Both the position numbers and the translations under genes were made by a program. The notes under the pieces were generated by a model. That model saw only the letters and a program-made list of their open reading frames with translations. It was not told where the DNA came from and searched no databases. A DNA stretch of 64,000 nt from Isoetes taiwanensis (taxonomy: Eukaryota > Streptophyta > Lycopodiopsida > Isoetales > Isoetaceae): NCBI GenBank assembly GCA_021234155.1, contig JAJEKV010000062.1:7458425-7522424 (forward strand). The letters run 5' to 3'. This document shows, piece by piece, positions 38,866 through 50,525 of the stretch (its first letter is position 1; every line of letters begins with the position of its first letter).

Positions 38866-39500
38866 TGTAACAGACCTAGCAACCTAGCACCAACATTAAG
38901 ATGTAAGTAACGTTGCCATTATATAAGAGTACATTTTCAATGGTAATTACGCGCTAGGAATAGATGCATGCAATGTGTTCATGCATGCAGCATGTGTATG
39001 CATGCAAGGGCATTGGTAGGTTATATAAGCGCAACAAATTATTCTTGATTTCTTGGGAAGGAGTCTTCCATGGGAAAAGAAGCCTTTTTTGTTGTGGTGG
39101 ATGTGCTTGCACTAGATTGATCAGAATTAAACCGAGGAGAAGGAGCAAAATATTTCCAGGTGGGGGTCAAGTCTTACACCTGGGGTTCTTGTGATGTCTA
39201 TGTTCTGGTTGACGTAGTTTGGGAAAACTTAATGAACTTTGATGACGGTTTGTAGATTTAATGGATTGAGGCATGATCTGAATTGAATTAACATAATCAA
39301 AGATAGATTCTTGAATGTAAAAGAGAAGGAAAAATAATGCTTTTAGATTATTATCTGTGGTTTTTATATAATCATATAGTAGAGATTGATTCTGAATAGC
39401 TGAGAAATTGATGAGTTAAACACATACAATTGTATTATGGTTGGATGATGTTATTAAATTGTCTTAGGTTGTTGGTCCTTGAAAGTAATGTTGTTGATTT
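38866..39500 (+). repeat. 3' LTR of Ty3-like element (end uncertain)
   Basis: Starts TGTAACAGACCTAGC directly after a polypurine tract. It contains a TATA-like element near 39020. The right end was not determined, as there is no second LTR for comparison. Confidence 0.45.
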
Positions 39501-39532
39501 AATTGTTCTAGGAGCATGGGATTATACTTACT

Positions 39533-39878
39533 ACTAGTAATGGTGCCCAGTGTTGCTGGGTATAAATTAGAAACTTGTAAATGATAGGCTAGCAATGCTC
39601 TTAAGTCGGAAGGTGTTGAACTGCCTTTTGAAGGCTAGCTGCTTTTCATTTTTCAAAACTTCTGCAATATCATTTGTAGAATGCAATAATAGTTCGTAAT
39701 AGGGTGTGCATAATAGGGTGTCCATGGAGATTGAAGTCAACGTGCAAAGGTTATCGTGTTTGTTATATAGATGTGTGAGACATTCCATAATTATTTATGT
39801 AATTGTAAAGGGTCATTTCTAGTGGCATCAAGATTCAAATTTTAATAAATCATAGTAGAACGCCCAGCCTTGCTGGGC
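39533..39878 (+). repeat. Two hairpin heads of the dispersed repeat family
   Basis: 39533-39561 reads TACTAGTAATGGTGCCCAG TGTT GCTGGG, matching the head at 3192. 39862-39878 is a perfect stem GCCCAGC, loop CTT, GCTGGGC. The sequence in between has no gene. These may be starts of separate copies or a tandem pair of heads. Confidence 0.65.
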
Positions 39879-40070
39879 TAGAAAGCTGTTATTGGACATA
39901 ATGGTCTTGTAGTCTGATGATTGTTGGTTATGAATGTAGGATTTGTAATCCAAGCTAATAAGGTGCCTTTTGGGACATTTTAGTTTTGGCATCATAGGGA
40001 ACGTTCTTTAAAACAGATGATCCAAGCATATCATTTTATGTTTTTTCTGAATCTAGGCATAACTCTAAGG

Positions 40071-40280
40071 GATGCTCAGTGCCATCGGGCTCCAAGGGGT
40101 GCTCGGTGTGGCTGGGCTCATATCAAGCTTTCGCAGTATATCAAAAGTCATAAAAGGTGCTCGGTGTCATCGGGCTCTAATCGGGTGTCGCTAGGCTCTT
40201 ATCAGGCTTTCATAGTAATGACTTATATTGAAACATTTATTAGATGGAGTTGTGTCCCTTATATTGAAACATTTATTAGA
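40071..40280 (+). repeat. Tandem decayed hairpin heads plus 36-bp repeat
   Basis: GATGCTCAGTGCCATCGGGC (40071), GGTGCTCGGTGTGGCTGGGC (40098), GGTGCTCGGTGTCATCGGGC (40156) and a shorter variant (40182) are related to one another and, more distantly, to the GGTGCCCAGCGTTGCTGGGC head. Then a 36-bp step repeat: CTTATATTGAAACATTTATT at 40222 and 40258. Confidence 0.6.
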
Positions 40281-40289
40281 CATTATGCA

Positions 40290-41161
40290 AGGATTTTATA
40301 ACTGGGTGTTCTTAAAGGCAAGGTGCTAGGTAATAATTTGCTCCTTAATTTTTTAGGGTACATTGGACAAATGATGATGTGGAAACAATCTTTAATCTCT
40401 TTTCTCATCAAAAGTTGTAGATGCAAATGGATACAAATTCCTAAAGATAAAAAAGTGAGTTATTTTGTTAAATTTACACTTGCTATTTGCTATTTGAAGA
40501 TGTAATATTCTTGCGTGTATTATGCTAAACTTTTGAATCGCAGTGCCACAACAAAGTATGAGCCTTGAAAGGGCAAGTGCAATTGTATTAAAGCATAGGA
40601 AGGCAGTATACATGGTCCATGATAAGTTATAAAACTATCCGCCATAGAGTTAGAAGGAACTTAGGTAAAGAGTAGAAGACATTGTAATAGTAGGATTGTA
40701 CCGGCTTTGCATAGTCTTTCTTAAAGCATAGCTTGTGTCTAATAAAGAATAGTATCTAGTATGACATTCAAGGTTTTCCATTAAACATATATTGGTTACC
40801 TACATATGACACAACATTGCATCATCCTAAAATGTTCCATTTTTAGCCATCTTCGGATATAAGAATTATTAATATCTAAAGCAGATGAAGTGCCACCTTC
40901 GATCATGTAATAGAACCTCCATAGCAGCTTCAAAATATAGTGCAAATAGTACTCAAAAGGCATATAAGATGGTTAGTTATCTTGCTTTTAGCATTTGAAA
41001 AAATAATAAATAAATCAAGCACTCATAATGCTAATTTGGTCAACAAATATAGCAAATTATAAACATGCATATATGAAATGCAAACAAAGGCCACTTCTCC
41101 ATTTGAGCTGTAAGAATAAATAAACATGCTGGAATGGCTCATTTTAACTTAAAACTTTGCA
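40290..41161. other. Spacer, no gene seen
   Basis: Low-GC sequence with short chance frames only. Confidence 0.4.
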
Positions 41162-41176
41162 ACTATGACAGAGCAA

Positions 41177-41740
41177 TCCATCTGGAACCTTGTTTGGTCT
41201 CAATGGCAATCCATCTGGAACCTTGTTTGGTCTAAATATAATCCTCCAAAGGTAAATGTTCTACTTTGGCAGGTGATTCATCGCTCTTTGAGAGTTAATG
41301 AGAAGGTTCATCGCTTTAAGCCGGGAGTAAGCCCACTTTGCCCAATGTGTGAGCGGTGCATTGAAACATTGGAGCACTGTTTATATCTGTGTGCAGAGCT
41401 GAGTAGTCTTAGGTCCTGGCTGCATTCTCTTTTTGGAGTATCTTTGGATAGTCAGCACTTTCTTTTGGGTATTTATCCAAATCAGTGGACTGCTTCTAAA
41501 AGGATTGCATTTCACATGGCAAAGTCTTGGCTAGTATGGAGTGTATGGAAGCGAAGGCGAAGAAAGGTCTTTTATGATAAGCGTATTTCTTCTTAGGTGG
41601 TGCTTCAAGAAATTCGTAAGAAGTTGTATAATTGCTTTCAGATCTCCAATTGGCCTGATCGTATTAAAATTCCAATATGGAGTGATCATCTAAAAGTGAT
41701 TGATGCTTCAGGGACATTTCTTACTTCTGGAAATACTTTG
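41177..41740 (+). pseudogene. LINE ORF2 C-terminal (zf-RVT) fragment
   Basis: NPPKVNVLLWQVIHRSLRVN, KVHRFKPGVSPLCPMCERC, LEHCLYLCAEL and WLVWSVWKRRRRKVFY: the zinc-binding region after the reverse transcriptase, with a Cys-Cys-His-Cys pattern. The stop at 41594 is an in-frame mutation, since the family sequence continues (EIRKKLYNCFQ). Near the left end a 27-bp piece (CAATCCATCTGGAACC...) is duplicated in tandem. It lacks its own 3' UTR and tail. Confidence 0.85.
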
Positions 41741-41744
41741 TAAT

Positions 41745-42905
41745 ATTTTTTTTTTTGAAGAATATAGGAATATATTAAACCACTAGAATGTGATCAAGTA
41801 CAATGATAAGTGTGGTGCTAAGAAATGAAGTGCCCATCATGATTCACAATCTGTAGGAATGTCGACCAAATTTCCTGCTTAACTGTGCCAGACAAGCTTG
41901 AGACTTGGTAAGCCTGCCACAACTTATGCCTCAAGATCGGAACCAACCGAAAAGGGCTAAGCACTGCATTCTGGAAGACCTTCGCTCTCCGTCTTTTCCA
42001 AATCAACCACGTAAGCCAAGCTCGCATAAATGGAACGCTCACCGCTTGGCCACCGACCAACCGCTAGGAAAGACTCCCATGAGAAGCTTCCTCGACCGCA
42101 CGTGAAGACCCAAAGAGGGCTCTCACCCAGACCAAGCTGCCCCTACCTCTGTGCATAGGACAAAGCGGTGCTCAATGGTCTCTCGGCCCCCACATAGAGG
42201 GCATGTTTCCGCTACACGAGGCTTGAACCCATGGTACTTTCGGACATTCACCCCGAGGCTACGGTGCAAGATCTGCCATAAAAGGGTACGGATTTTAGGA
42301 GGAGGCAATGTATTCCACGCCCACTTCCACATGGCGGGCCACTTACTCCCCGAAGCTTAAGTGACCACTTATCCGGCGGCAATGTGTCCCGGCTAGAAGC
42401 CCATAAGCCGATGCTACAAACCGAGATGCATCAAGTCCACTATGCGACTTCCAAACGCGATTGACTTGAGAAGACAATCGCAATGGAATAGCATTCGCAA
42501 TTCGGCCCAAGTCCGAATGTCCCAAATAGCCAAGGCCAAATCGATCCTTAAAAACCCCCACGGCACCGGATGACCCTCCCAATACCAGTCCACGGATGGA
42601 TGTTACCCCTTCAAAGAATCCATCGGGCGCCGAAAACCCGGGTGTAGGGAAGAGGCCAAGGGAGATGCAGACTCCAAGGGTACCCAAAGAAAGGGCGATG
42701 AGGCTACCATACACCTGCTAGGGTCCAATGAAAAGAGAACCTTGACCACCTTCCAGGCCTTGAGGAGACCTTTAAGAAAAGGCGAAGCATGAGGGAATGG
42801 CCGCAAATCCTCAAACAGAGCCCACGGCAACTGAGCCGGAATTGCTGGCTTCCTAAACACAATAGAGTGGCGAAGCGACTGTGCCAACAGAGCACACAAA
42901 ACACG
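41745..42905 (-). pseudogene. LINE ORF2 C-terminal part and 3' UTR, minus strand
   Basis: Read right to left: KPAIPAQLPWALFEDLRPFP and HASPFLKGLLKAWKVVKVLF, then ILHRSLGVNVRKYHGFKPRV, TCPLCGGRETIEHRFVLC and WLTWLIWKRRRAKVFQ, then a 3' UTR ending TTCTTC plus A(12). It is clearly the same family as the LINE at 5430-9275 (there: KPSVPAKLPWVLLYGLGPFP and HASPFLKGVLRAW). Frameshifts present. Confidence 0.85.
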
Positions 42906-42936
42906 TTCTTAAAAAAAAAAGACTATGACAGAGCAA

Positions 42937-44660
42937 AGAACCACTTTAGCATCCTGTTGCATCAGTGTGCTAAGTTCATAACTTGTTTTTATTGTCTAAA
43001 CATGACAATAAGTCATATGCACGACAATAAGGCATATAGAGATATTTTTAGGTGAAAACATTATGGCAAAGTAAATTATGTATAATGCTGGCAACAGAGG
43101 CAACCAAGTTCACAAAAATCTAGATGTTTACCTCTTCTCAAGTACCAAATTTGCAGTTGCATGTAAATATATTTCGTATGAACTGGCAGAATCTCTAAAA
43201 CCCTGCAAAAAAAAACTGGAAGAAAAGAGAAACTACAAACAGCTGGTCTTTTATGACCCTGCTTTTGATTGTGCTGCATAATTCATCCAAGATTTCAAAG
43301 CCATCTCATGATCTATACACTATGCGTTGATGCGGCTGACTATCATGGCAATGGAAAGGTACATATAGAAAATGCAATACATCTAGGCAGATGAGGAGCA
43401 TTATAAGCAGCTGGAGAAATTGGATGGCAATCTAATTGGATGACTTTGAAGAATATGAGTGGCGCCTGTGATATATATACATTTATCTATTTGAATCGCA
43501 TTAGCAGCACCCCATCTCCAGATCTTAGGCTCTGCTTTACTATAGCCAAAGTTGGTGCCATTGCTATCCAAATGAAATGGAGGAAGTTGTACCTCTTGCT
43601 TTTATCCTAGGGGCATGTTGACATTTCACAGATGAATTCATCTTCTAGTTGATTTTTGTTTTCTCTTCTCTAATCTTCGCACTCATAAAACTTACATCTG
43701 CACAATTAGATTTCTGAGCTATGGAGATTACCTACACAAATGGAAGTAATACACAAATCATTGAGTGTTACAAAGTGAATCACGGACAGAAATATGAACC
43801 AACACGCTTACCAATTTCATTTTTGCTGCGATACTAAGTTTGAAATATGTTTGGCAGGATTTCTAAAAAGACAATGCATGTAATAAAAGTGGTCTGCTAC
43901 GAAGATTCAAAAATCCAAGATATGCCACAATTCTCCGATCCTTGCAATTTCGATCCTATAAATAATAACCCATCTCCAAGAGCCCTAACATAATCAATGA
44001 CTATGATGTCTATTTCCAAAAATCAAAATTGTCCTATTTACGGATCACTCTGGTCATCCAAATTGACCTTATCATCCTATCTATCACTTAAAGATGCTAG
44101 ATCTTCAAGAGTTTTGCAACTGAGAAAGTCATCCCAGCATAGCTAAAGAAAAGCATGAAGTGACTTGCTTCTCCATTTTCTCAACACGGCTATATGTTAC
44201 CTCTAGGATCTAATCAAGAGCTAAAGCCAGTGCAAAGATCTAACCTGAAATGTGTTCGTATGCATGCATCCAGCATGCCTTGCAACGCTCCACAAGTCCC
44301 AAAAATTAGAGAGCTATTTCTGGGAAGCAGTTTCCAACCACAAATACAGTTGATCACCACAGTTCCTCAAGAAAATTCAGGAACCAAAAACATATTTGAG
44401 CTTCTAGAACCCTAATGTGACCTTCCGAAACCTGCTTAGAGCTTCTATCAGAGGAAACATACTCGACTTTCCAGAACACTCAAAAGCCACTTGAAAGCAA
44501 GAAGATCATTTTACTGTTTTGGTACCCTGACCTCACAACACTAACACTGAAGTCGACAGGCAAACCCTGTGAAGAAGATCTTCACAATACATACAGGTAC
44601 AAAAAATGAAGTGCTTTGCCAAGATTCATTCAAGGTTATGTGCTTTGCCAAGCTCTGCCA
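42937..44660. other. Non-coding stretch
   Basis: No gene recognised. Short frames at 43078-43281 and 44194-44415 lack motifs. Confidence 0.4.
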
Positions 44661-44699
44661 TGTTCAGACCATTATTCTCCACTTCAGCCTGAAGATCCT

Positions 44700-44935
44700 T
44701 TGCTTCATTTAATATATCTCTCTAGCTCCTTTAAATCTAGGTCGCCTCACGTACGCGATAGCGAGAGGGCGAACAATTGATAGCTGCAATGCGTCAATGA
44801 ACGTTTCACCACAGCCGAAGGAGGAAGCGACTTTCTTTCTTTCTTTTTACCATGGCCGTCGGATCTACAGCTCTAGATCTGTGTCGTTGGATCTAGGGCT
44901 GGATGCAACACAACAAAACATTATAATATAAGATT
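44700..44935 (+). repeat. Tail part of hairpin-headed repeat family
   Basis: TTCACCACAGCCGAAGGAGG, then a T/C-rich run (CTTTCTTTCTTT), CCATGGCCGTCGGATC, GGATCTAGGGCTGG and the fixed tail TTATAATATAAGATT (44921-44935). It matches 50690-50802 closely and shares the tail with the 3192-4990 element. The head was not found nearby. Confidence 0.65.
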
Positions 44936-46110
44936 GTCAATGTAGCGTGTTGTTAATGTTTGCATTTAATTAAAGGAATTGTGATTTATCATATTTCTGA
45001 TTTGGTTGGCTTAATAAAGTACAATTATGCATGCATGGATTATTGTTAAAAGCATGTTTTTGGGATGTATCATGCTGTGCTTGGTTACCCACTAATATGG
45101 CATTATGGTTTGCTACACAAATTTGGTTGACATTGAGAATTTCTTGTTGGGATATGCTATGATATATTTATGCAAAGTGCTATAATAGTATTAGAATGCT
45201 CTATGATATAATCCTCTGGGGCCGGAGTCTAGATGCGATGGTCTAGACTCGCGGTTATTGCACAGTGATATGTAAATGGTTTATTTGGAACATCGGGCGT
45301 TGGTACCTTAGGGTACAACGTCTTGCACAGTTAAGTGGTCCTCCAACGCTGGACGCAGCGTGGATGGGTGTGTACACACGTGGTTTATCCCGCCTCTATG
45401 TCACTGGCCTGATCAGCCGAGTTGACCATGCTCAGACCCAGAGGAATATTGGTTGTTGTCTATGTTGCCATGGTTGCTAAGTCGTTATTATGTTAATTGG
45501 GATGTCTTGTATTGAATTGCAATGGTTGTAGTATGTAGTAGCTATTCATGGGTAAATTGTGCATTGTAGGACATGCTTATATGGATTACTAACTTGAGTT
45601 TCAGGGGCGAGGCTATGGTAAGGTTAAGTTATTGTTTTTGGATGGATGCATTATGTTGTTGATGCTTAGGCATGTCCTAGAACCTCGATCCCCACTTAGT
45701 CCCTGTGACTAACCCCATTGTTGATGGTGTAAGCAAACGTGCAAGAGGCTCTGGAGTGTAACTAAGCTTTGGGAAGGCGATAGTAGGAATTGGATTGCAA
45801 ATAAACAAACTTGTTGATTATCACAAGGACTGGGTTGAAACTATAATTGCTAAGTTCATGGGATGTAGCGATTATTATTATTGGTTATGGGGGAATAGTT
45901 TTTGGGACCTTCGAATATTGATATAAAGATTAAATTCTTTACCTAAGTGTTATTGTTGCGGATGCATGAGTTAATTTCTTAAGTTTTTAAGCTTAAATAG
46001 ATCCAATGGTCGAGATTGATGGGATCTCCAGTTACTATAAAGGTTAACTGGCCAGGCCCGACACACATATGCCTTACTTGTATGCCTTTATACACCAGAT
46101 TTGTGTCCTC
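44936..46110. other. Anonymous block, possibly LTR remnant
   Basis: 45.2-45.75 kb is GC-richer than the flanks and contains CTCGATCCCCACTTAG and TGTGACTAACCCC. It may be an LTR or transposon remnant. No ends, primer site or coding motif identified. Confidence 0.25.
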
Positions 46111-46114
46111 CTAG

Positions 46115-46586
46115 TCACAGATTTATTTCTAAGTATGAAATAATTAAGTTATTGCAAGACCACAGTGCAAGAAATGGAGATTTTAATAAGATAGTGGAAC
46201 CTGATTTGGTGCTATTTTCTTGAGCAACTTCCTTTGTAATTTCGCTTGGAGGAGTATTCATGATGCACTTGTCATATTCTTCCAGATCCTCCATAGATTT
46301 GGTATTCTGAGCTTGTTCTTGTGCAGCACTTGCATGATCAACTTTTAGCAGATTATATTGCCCACTAAATCGGCTTCTTCCAATGCTAGAGTAGAGATCC
46401 ATCAGAGTGGATCCGCACTTGCTTCGAGGCCATCACTGCTTTGGGGGATTGACAGCCTTTGATCTTCTTGGAATGTAGGATATAAACACAGCTAAATATC
46501 TGGAAACCAAATCCCTTATGGAATCACAGCAATACCTTTCCTCTGTGATCACGAATCCGCAGTGTGCCAGATGTGTCGATCATAAT
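46115..46586 (-). other. Two possible minus-strand exons, unrecognised
   Basis: 46536-46586 is a neat 51-bp exon candidate (acceptor ATGAACAG, donor AAG|GTATTG) reading IMIDTSGTLRIRDHRGK, which resembles one strand pair of a beta-propeller. 46115-46402 is an open frame containing SAAQEQAQNTKSMEDLEEYD and DKCIMNTPPSEITKEVAQEN, hydrophilic and protein-like. They could be exons of one gene or a dead gene. Family not recognised. Confidence 0.25.
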
Positions 46587-46599
46587 CTGTTCATGTAGA

Positions 46600-48280
46600 A
46601 GTATTTAAAGGAGACGTAAAAGGTTTAGGGTTACCAAATATGCTCATCCATGGTATTTCGTATTTGCAATAGTTAGAAATTTCCATCCAAGATAATACAC
46701 ACGTATGCAGAAAATCCAAAGGTGCCCAGAGCCCATAATATTGTCATAGTATCCTCTTTTATTTTCATCCATATTTCACCAAGGTCATAAGCCTATGTCA
46801 TGACAATTCATATATTATAGCTCCAATATACTTAACATATTGGCTAACCGACCTAAACTTAACGGTGTCGTAAATACTGAATAGAGATAAAGCCTTGCAT
46901 ATCTTGACCACCTGCTTAATGCACATATGCAAAGGTTAGTAGAACCAAGGGTTATTCCTCCAAATCAATGACCCATTAATCGTAGATGCATATATGCATC
47001 ACAACATGTTGAGAAATAATGGCACGAGACCATTAATAACCATCAAACATTAGCCAAGTGGCATTCCTGTATAAATATAAAGTGACATGCCCTTCATAAA
47101 CCGTATAATCTTGAACTTTAACATTAATAACCATAAAACGAAAGGGGAAATTTTTCCCATGGTCTTTTTCCTTCTGGTCTTTATGGTCTTTTTGTGACTT
47201 CTATATCTATTTATATTTATCTTTCAATACTGATGGTTTATTGTGAATTCTATACTTATCTTATACTTATTCTGGTTGAAACACTGTAGAAGCCTATATG
47301 CATGAAATAATTAGTTTTAATTGGTTTGATAGTCAAGATGTTTCAATTAACACCCGCAAGTGTGTTTAATATGTTAGAATTAACTTGGTTTAGAATTGTG
47401 TTTCAATAACATTCAGAATTATTAATCAAATAGAACTACACAACTACGAGTGGATGAATTATTAGCCAAAGTTGTGAGAAATGATCCAACCTAACATTGC
47501 CTCCTTGAAGGTCCAGATCAATACAAATTTAAGAGATTTGACTCAATCTACAATTGCCTCATGTTCAATGCCATAGTAGTGAACTCCTCGCATAGCTACA
47601 GCAAAGACCATTGGTGCTGATCATGCAAACAAATCAAGCACTAAACCACCAACTGGGCAATAAGTATGCCAAATGAACTCCATAAACATCGGCGAGCTTT
47701 CTAAGCCAAATCTTGATGCATGTTTTTGTAGTCTAGCCTATCAGTTTTTGCCAAATGATGCGTGTAGAAGTCTCGGTCAGGGCCATAGATTTTTTGTGCC
47801 TAAAAGGTGAGTTGTTGGTGGATGGTACATGCACTCCTATGCGGCTATAGATAATACATACTTGGCAATAATGTGCAATCATCCCCAGCCTATCCGTACT
47901 ATGGCCAAAAGGAACCTTAGAGGATAGAAAGAATTTTGAACACTTCTCCAAGTTTCGCTTCGTTGCATACATGTCCAGTGTCTTCAATTGTTGCACAATG
48001 TAAATCGTCATCCAAACAAAGTGCAGCAATACTCATGCTAGCATCTATGAGCTCTTGATCACATGAATTCCATGCTGGAATTTAATCATGCCCAATGGTA
48101 GGTATCATATTTGTAGGAAGATCTATAAAAACCAATCTCTTGGCTTGCCATTCCCTTGCAAAACATTGTCAGTCAATTTGTTTGCACGTGCAAACTCCCT
48201 TAACTCCTGGAACTCAAAGTTCCTAAAAGAAGCCGGTGACACAATAGACTTTGATAGCACATGCACATCCAAACATAGAA
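46600..48280. other. Non-coding stretch
   Basis: Low GC. A 98-residue reverse ORF (47733-48029) contains CSKFFLSSKVPFGHSTDRLG but no known motif. Confidence 0.35.
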
Positions 48281-48299
48281 GGATAGTGTTGATATTCTT

Positions 48300-49034
48300 A
48301 AATCATATGAAGCTCTAGCATCCACATCATCAAATATCTCAAGGACTACTTCTTCTCCTCGTATTTGAAGCTTCTGATCGTTATTTTTTGGTAGATTTAA
48401 CTTCATTCTTATCAACATTTTTTCGTTTCCTATTATCAGAAGATAATTGCCCCTCTTCATCTTGTGCCCTTGATGCACTACATAATGCATTATATTGCTC
48501 TAACTCCTCCTCAGGAACTTCTCCATGGGAAAATCAAGCCACCAAAGGCAATTATCTCTTTCCCAATCACTCATAACACTCTTCTTGCCCTTCTGGTTGT
48601 ACATAGTGGAGATCTCAGAGAGTCTCATCTCCTTACCAAAAGAGGTATCTTATCAATGTATTGGTTAGAGAGGCAATGAACAAAGTACCTGCAGATAGTA
48701 AAGTTTATCCATTAGAATTTCACAATACAGTAATAATAGTACAATCACTTGAAATTTACCTGAAGCATACTCTCATATGGAGGACCTCTTAATATCATAT
48801 GCATCCTCCATTTTTGCTTCTCAACCTGACCCTCTTTAGGCACTTTATCAATGCTAGACTTGTCCTCTGGACCAGTACCTCTTCAGTTTCAATGAATCCT
48901 GATGTGCCCTCGTTGTCTTCATTCCCTTCTCTATCGATTGTTTCTTCTTTCTTTTTATTCTTGATCTTCGGCCCTTTTCTCCTCATCTTCTTTTCAGGTG
49001 TTCGTAATATAGTTCCTTTCCTTGTTACGACCAT
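48300..49034 (-). pseudogene. Unrecognised coding relic, minus strand
   Basis: Protein-like blocks follow each other on the minus strand. The start is MVVTRKGTILRTPEKKMRRK at 49034, with a basic, nuclear-signal-like run (KKMRRKGPKIKNKKK). Then SSIDKVPKEGQVEKQKWRMH and GPPYESMLQ with a donor CAG|GTAAAT, then acceptor TGCAG and YFVHCLSNQYIDKIPLL, then MYNQKGKKSVMSDWERDN, WWLDFPMEKF, and EEELEQYNALCSASRAQDEE. Blocks change frame at least three times, so the copy is dead. It may be a transposon-encoded accessory gene or a host gene relic; I do not recognise it. Confidence 0.4.
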
Positions 49035-49850
49035 AGGACTGCATATAACAATCAAGTAAATGATTACTTGTAAACAATGGATAGTAACACATATAAAGAA
49101 AAATTTGCAAAGTGGATACAATCCAGATCTGGAAAGAGAAAATATAGTGACGAACCTATTAAATTTGCTACTCATTTCAGCTTTATTTTCATTAAGTTTC
49201 AGAATATTTCATTTGGACGAAAACTAAGTCTAGCTCTAGTTCTAGCATCCTCAACAGTAAGCTAAGTCTAGCCCTAGTTCAAATAGAGAGAAGAAAACCT
49301 GTCACCAAGGCACAATTATATATGTATGTTTATCCTGAAGTGCAGAGTTCGACACAGACACAATTCTATATCCTTTTGGTTTTGTGAGCAACCTGACTTC
49401 AGACACATTTTTGTTTGAGAATAGCATTTTAAAAATGAATTCTAAAGAAGCCAGGCAGTAATTAGTACATCCCATCATATTTGACATAGGCAGTAATTAG
49501 TACATCCCATCATATTTGACATTAACGTCTGAGCACACATGGTATCCAATCTTTCTAATGACTTAGGCTTCATGTGTAAAGAGGATTCTAGAGAATACTA
49601 GTTAACAAGGCAGTATTTTGGACTGTCTTAAGTGCACAGCGTTTAAGCAAGAAAAAAGGTTCAGCTTCATGCAAATGCAAATTTTTACAATGCATGACCT
49701 TGTGGATGAAGAAAAAATTGTGCATATCAAGAATAAAAACGTTTTCAACATAACACATATACCAGAAACACTGATGTAATAGTCCTCCACAGCTAACATA
49801 CTGTTCCAAGAGAGCCGAATATTTATATTGCGAATTAATCTGAATGTGAA
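49035..49850. other. Non-coding stretch
   Basis: No gene. A short direct repeat (AGGCAGTAATTAGTACATCC at 49454 and 49488) is present. Confidence 0.4.
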
Positions 49851-49851
49851 G

Positions 49852-50183
49852 CAAACGGCACCGTTTGAGGACGTGGTGTCTTACAGATTGAACAAGATCT
49901 TTCATCTTGCATAAAAAAAATTTGATGTCTTATAGAACAATTATTGAAATGGAGAATCTAACCTCCCAAACGACGCCGTTTGCAACAGGTAAAACAGGCT
50001 ATTGAAAAATCCAAAGCTAATATAAGACAAAAGCCACAGCTGCTACGAATGATAAAGATGCTACAAGCTGAAACGGCGTCGTTTCTACTCAACGTTTCTT
50101 CTATTCATTTGCAAAATCGAATCAATACATTCAATCGAAAAAAAAAATCGAAATAGGAATCTAACCTCAAACGGCGCCGTTTG
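49852..50183. repeat. Four CAAACGGCGCCGTTTG-type palindromes
   Basis: CAAACGGCACCGTTTG (49852-49867), CAAACGACGCCGTTTG (49967-49982), GAAACGGCGTCGTTTC (50070-50085) and CAAACGGCGCCGTTTG (50168-50183). Centres are 115, 103 and 98 bp apart. Copies 2 and 4 share the lead-in GAATCTAACCTC, so part of the spacing reflects tandem duplication. Confidence 0.9.
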
Positions 50184-50229
50184 CCTCAGCTGTGAGAAGA
50201 ACCGTAGCTGGACTTCAACGTTTGCTCTG

Positions 50230-50325
50230 CGGATTCGACCTGGAATCTGCACTGCCGATTCAACCTACAGTACCGATTCTGCACTGCGGATTCAACCTGC
50301 CCTGCCGATTCAACCTCTTTGCTAA
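50230..50325 (+). repeat. Short tandem repeat (about 20-bp unit)
   Basis: Imperfect units of the form CTGC(A)CTGC(C/G)GATTCAACCT, four or five copies, directly after the palindrome cluster. Confidence 0.8.
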
Positions 50326-50525
50326 GTTTACTCCCTTATCTGCTTCGAATATTTTTTGAAAAGATCTACGGAGGTGCGACAAAAGTCACTACAAAAATAA
50401 TCTACTAAATAAAGAATAAGATTTAGGTAGCCTAGATAAGAAAGGGTCTAAGAATTAATTAACGTTGTAAACCTAGAAAACACTAATGTGAATGTTGTAA
50501 ATTATTAATAGACATGGTAATAATT

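Larger units (their letters stand above)
34930..39530 (+). mobile_element. Degraded Ty3-like LTR retrotransposon, 5' LTR missing
   Basis: A gag pseudogene (34960-35860) and, 3 kb further on, a purine-rich GGAGGAGAGAC abutting TGTAACAGACCTAGC (38866), the usual start of a plant Ty3-like LTR, define a plus-strand element. The LTR continues through a TATA-like GTTATATAAGCGC near 39020 and fades near 39.5 kb. The pol region between (36.3-38.8 kb) is so decayed that no reverse transcriptase or integrase motif can be read with confidence. No 5' LTR or primer site was found. A palindrome cluster sits between gag and the lost pol region. Confidence 0.55.
41162..42936. mobile_element. Nested LINE pair between 15-bp target duplications
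   Basis: ACTATGACAGAGCAA occurs at 41162-41176 and again at 42922-42936. Between them are a plus-strand LINE C-terminal piece (41177-41740), a T(12) run (41746-41757), a minus-strand LINE 3' part (41758-42905) and, at the right, A(10) (42911-42920) directly before the second duplication. The simplest reading is that a LINE carrying a second LINE in reverse orientation was copied and inserted as one unit. Confidence 0.75.

Noticed and set aside
41162-42936. Twin-priming (5' inversion) of a single LINE
   Set aside because: Both halves contain the same zf-RVT region and the internal junction has its own poly(T), so two element copies are present.
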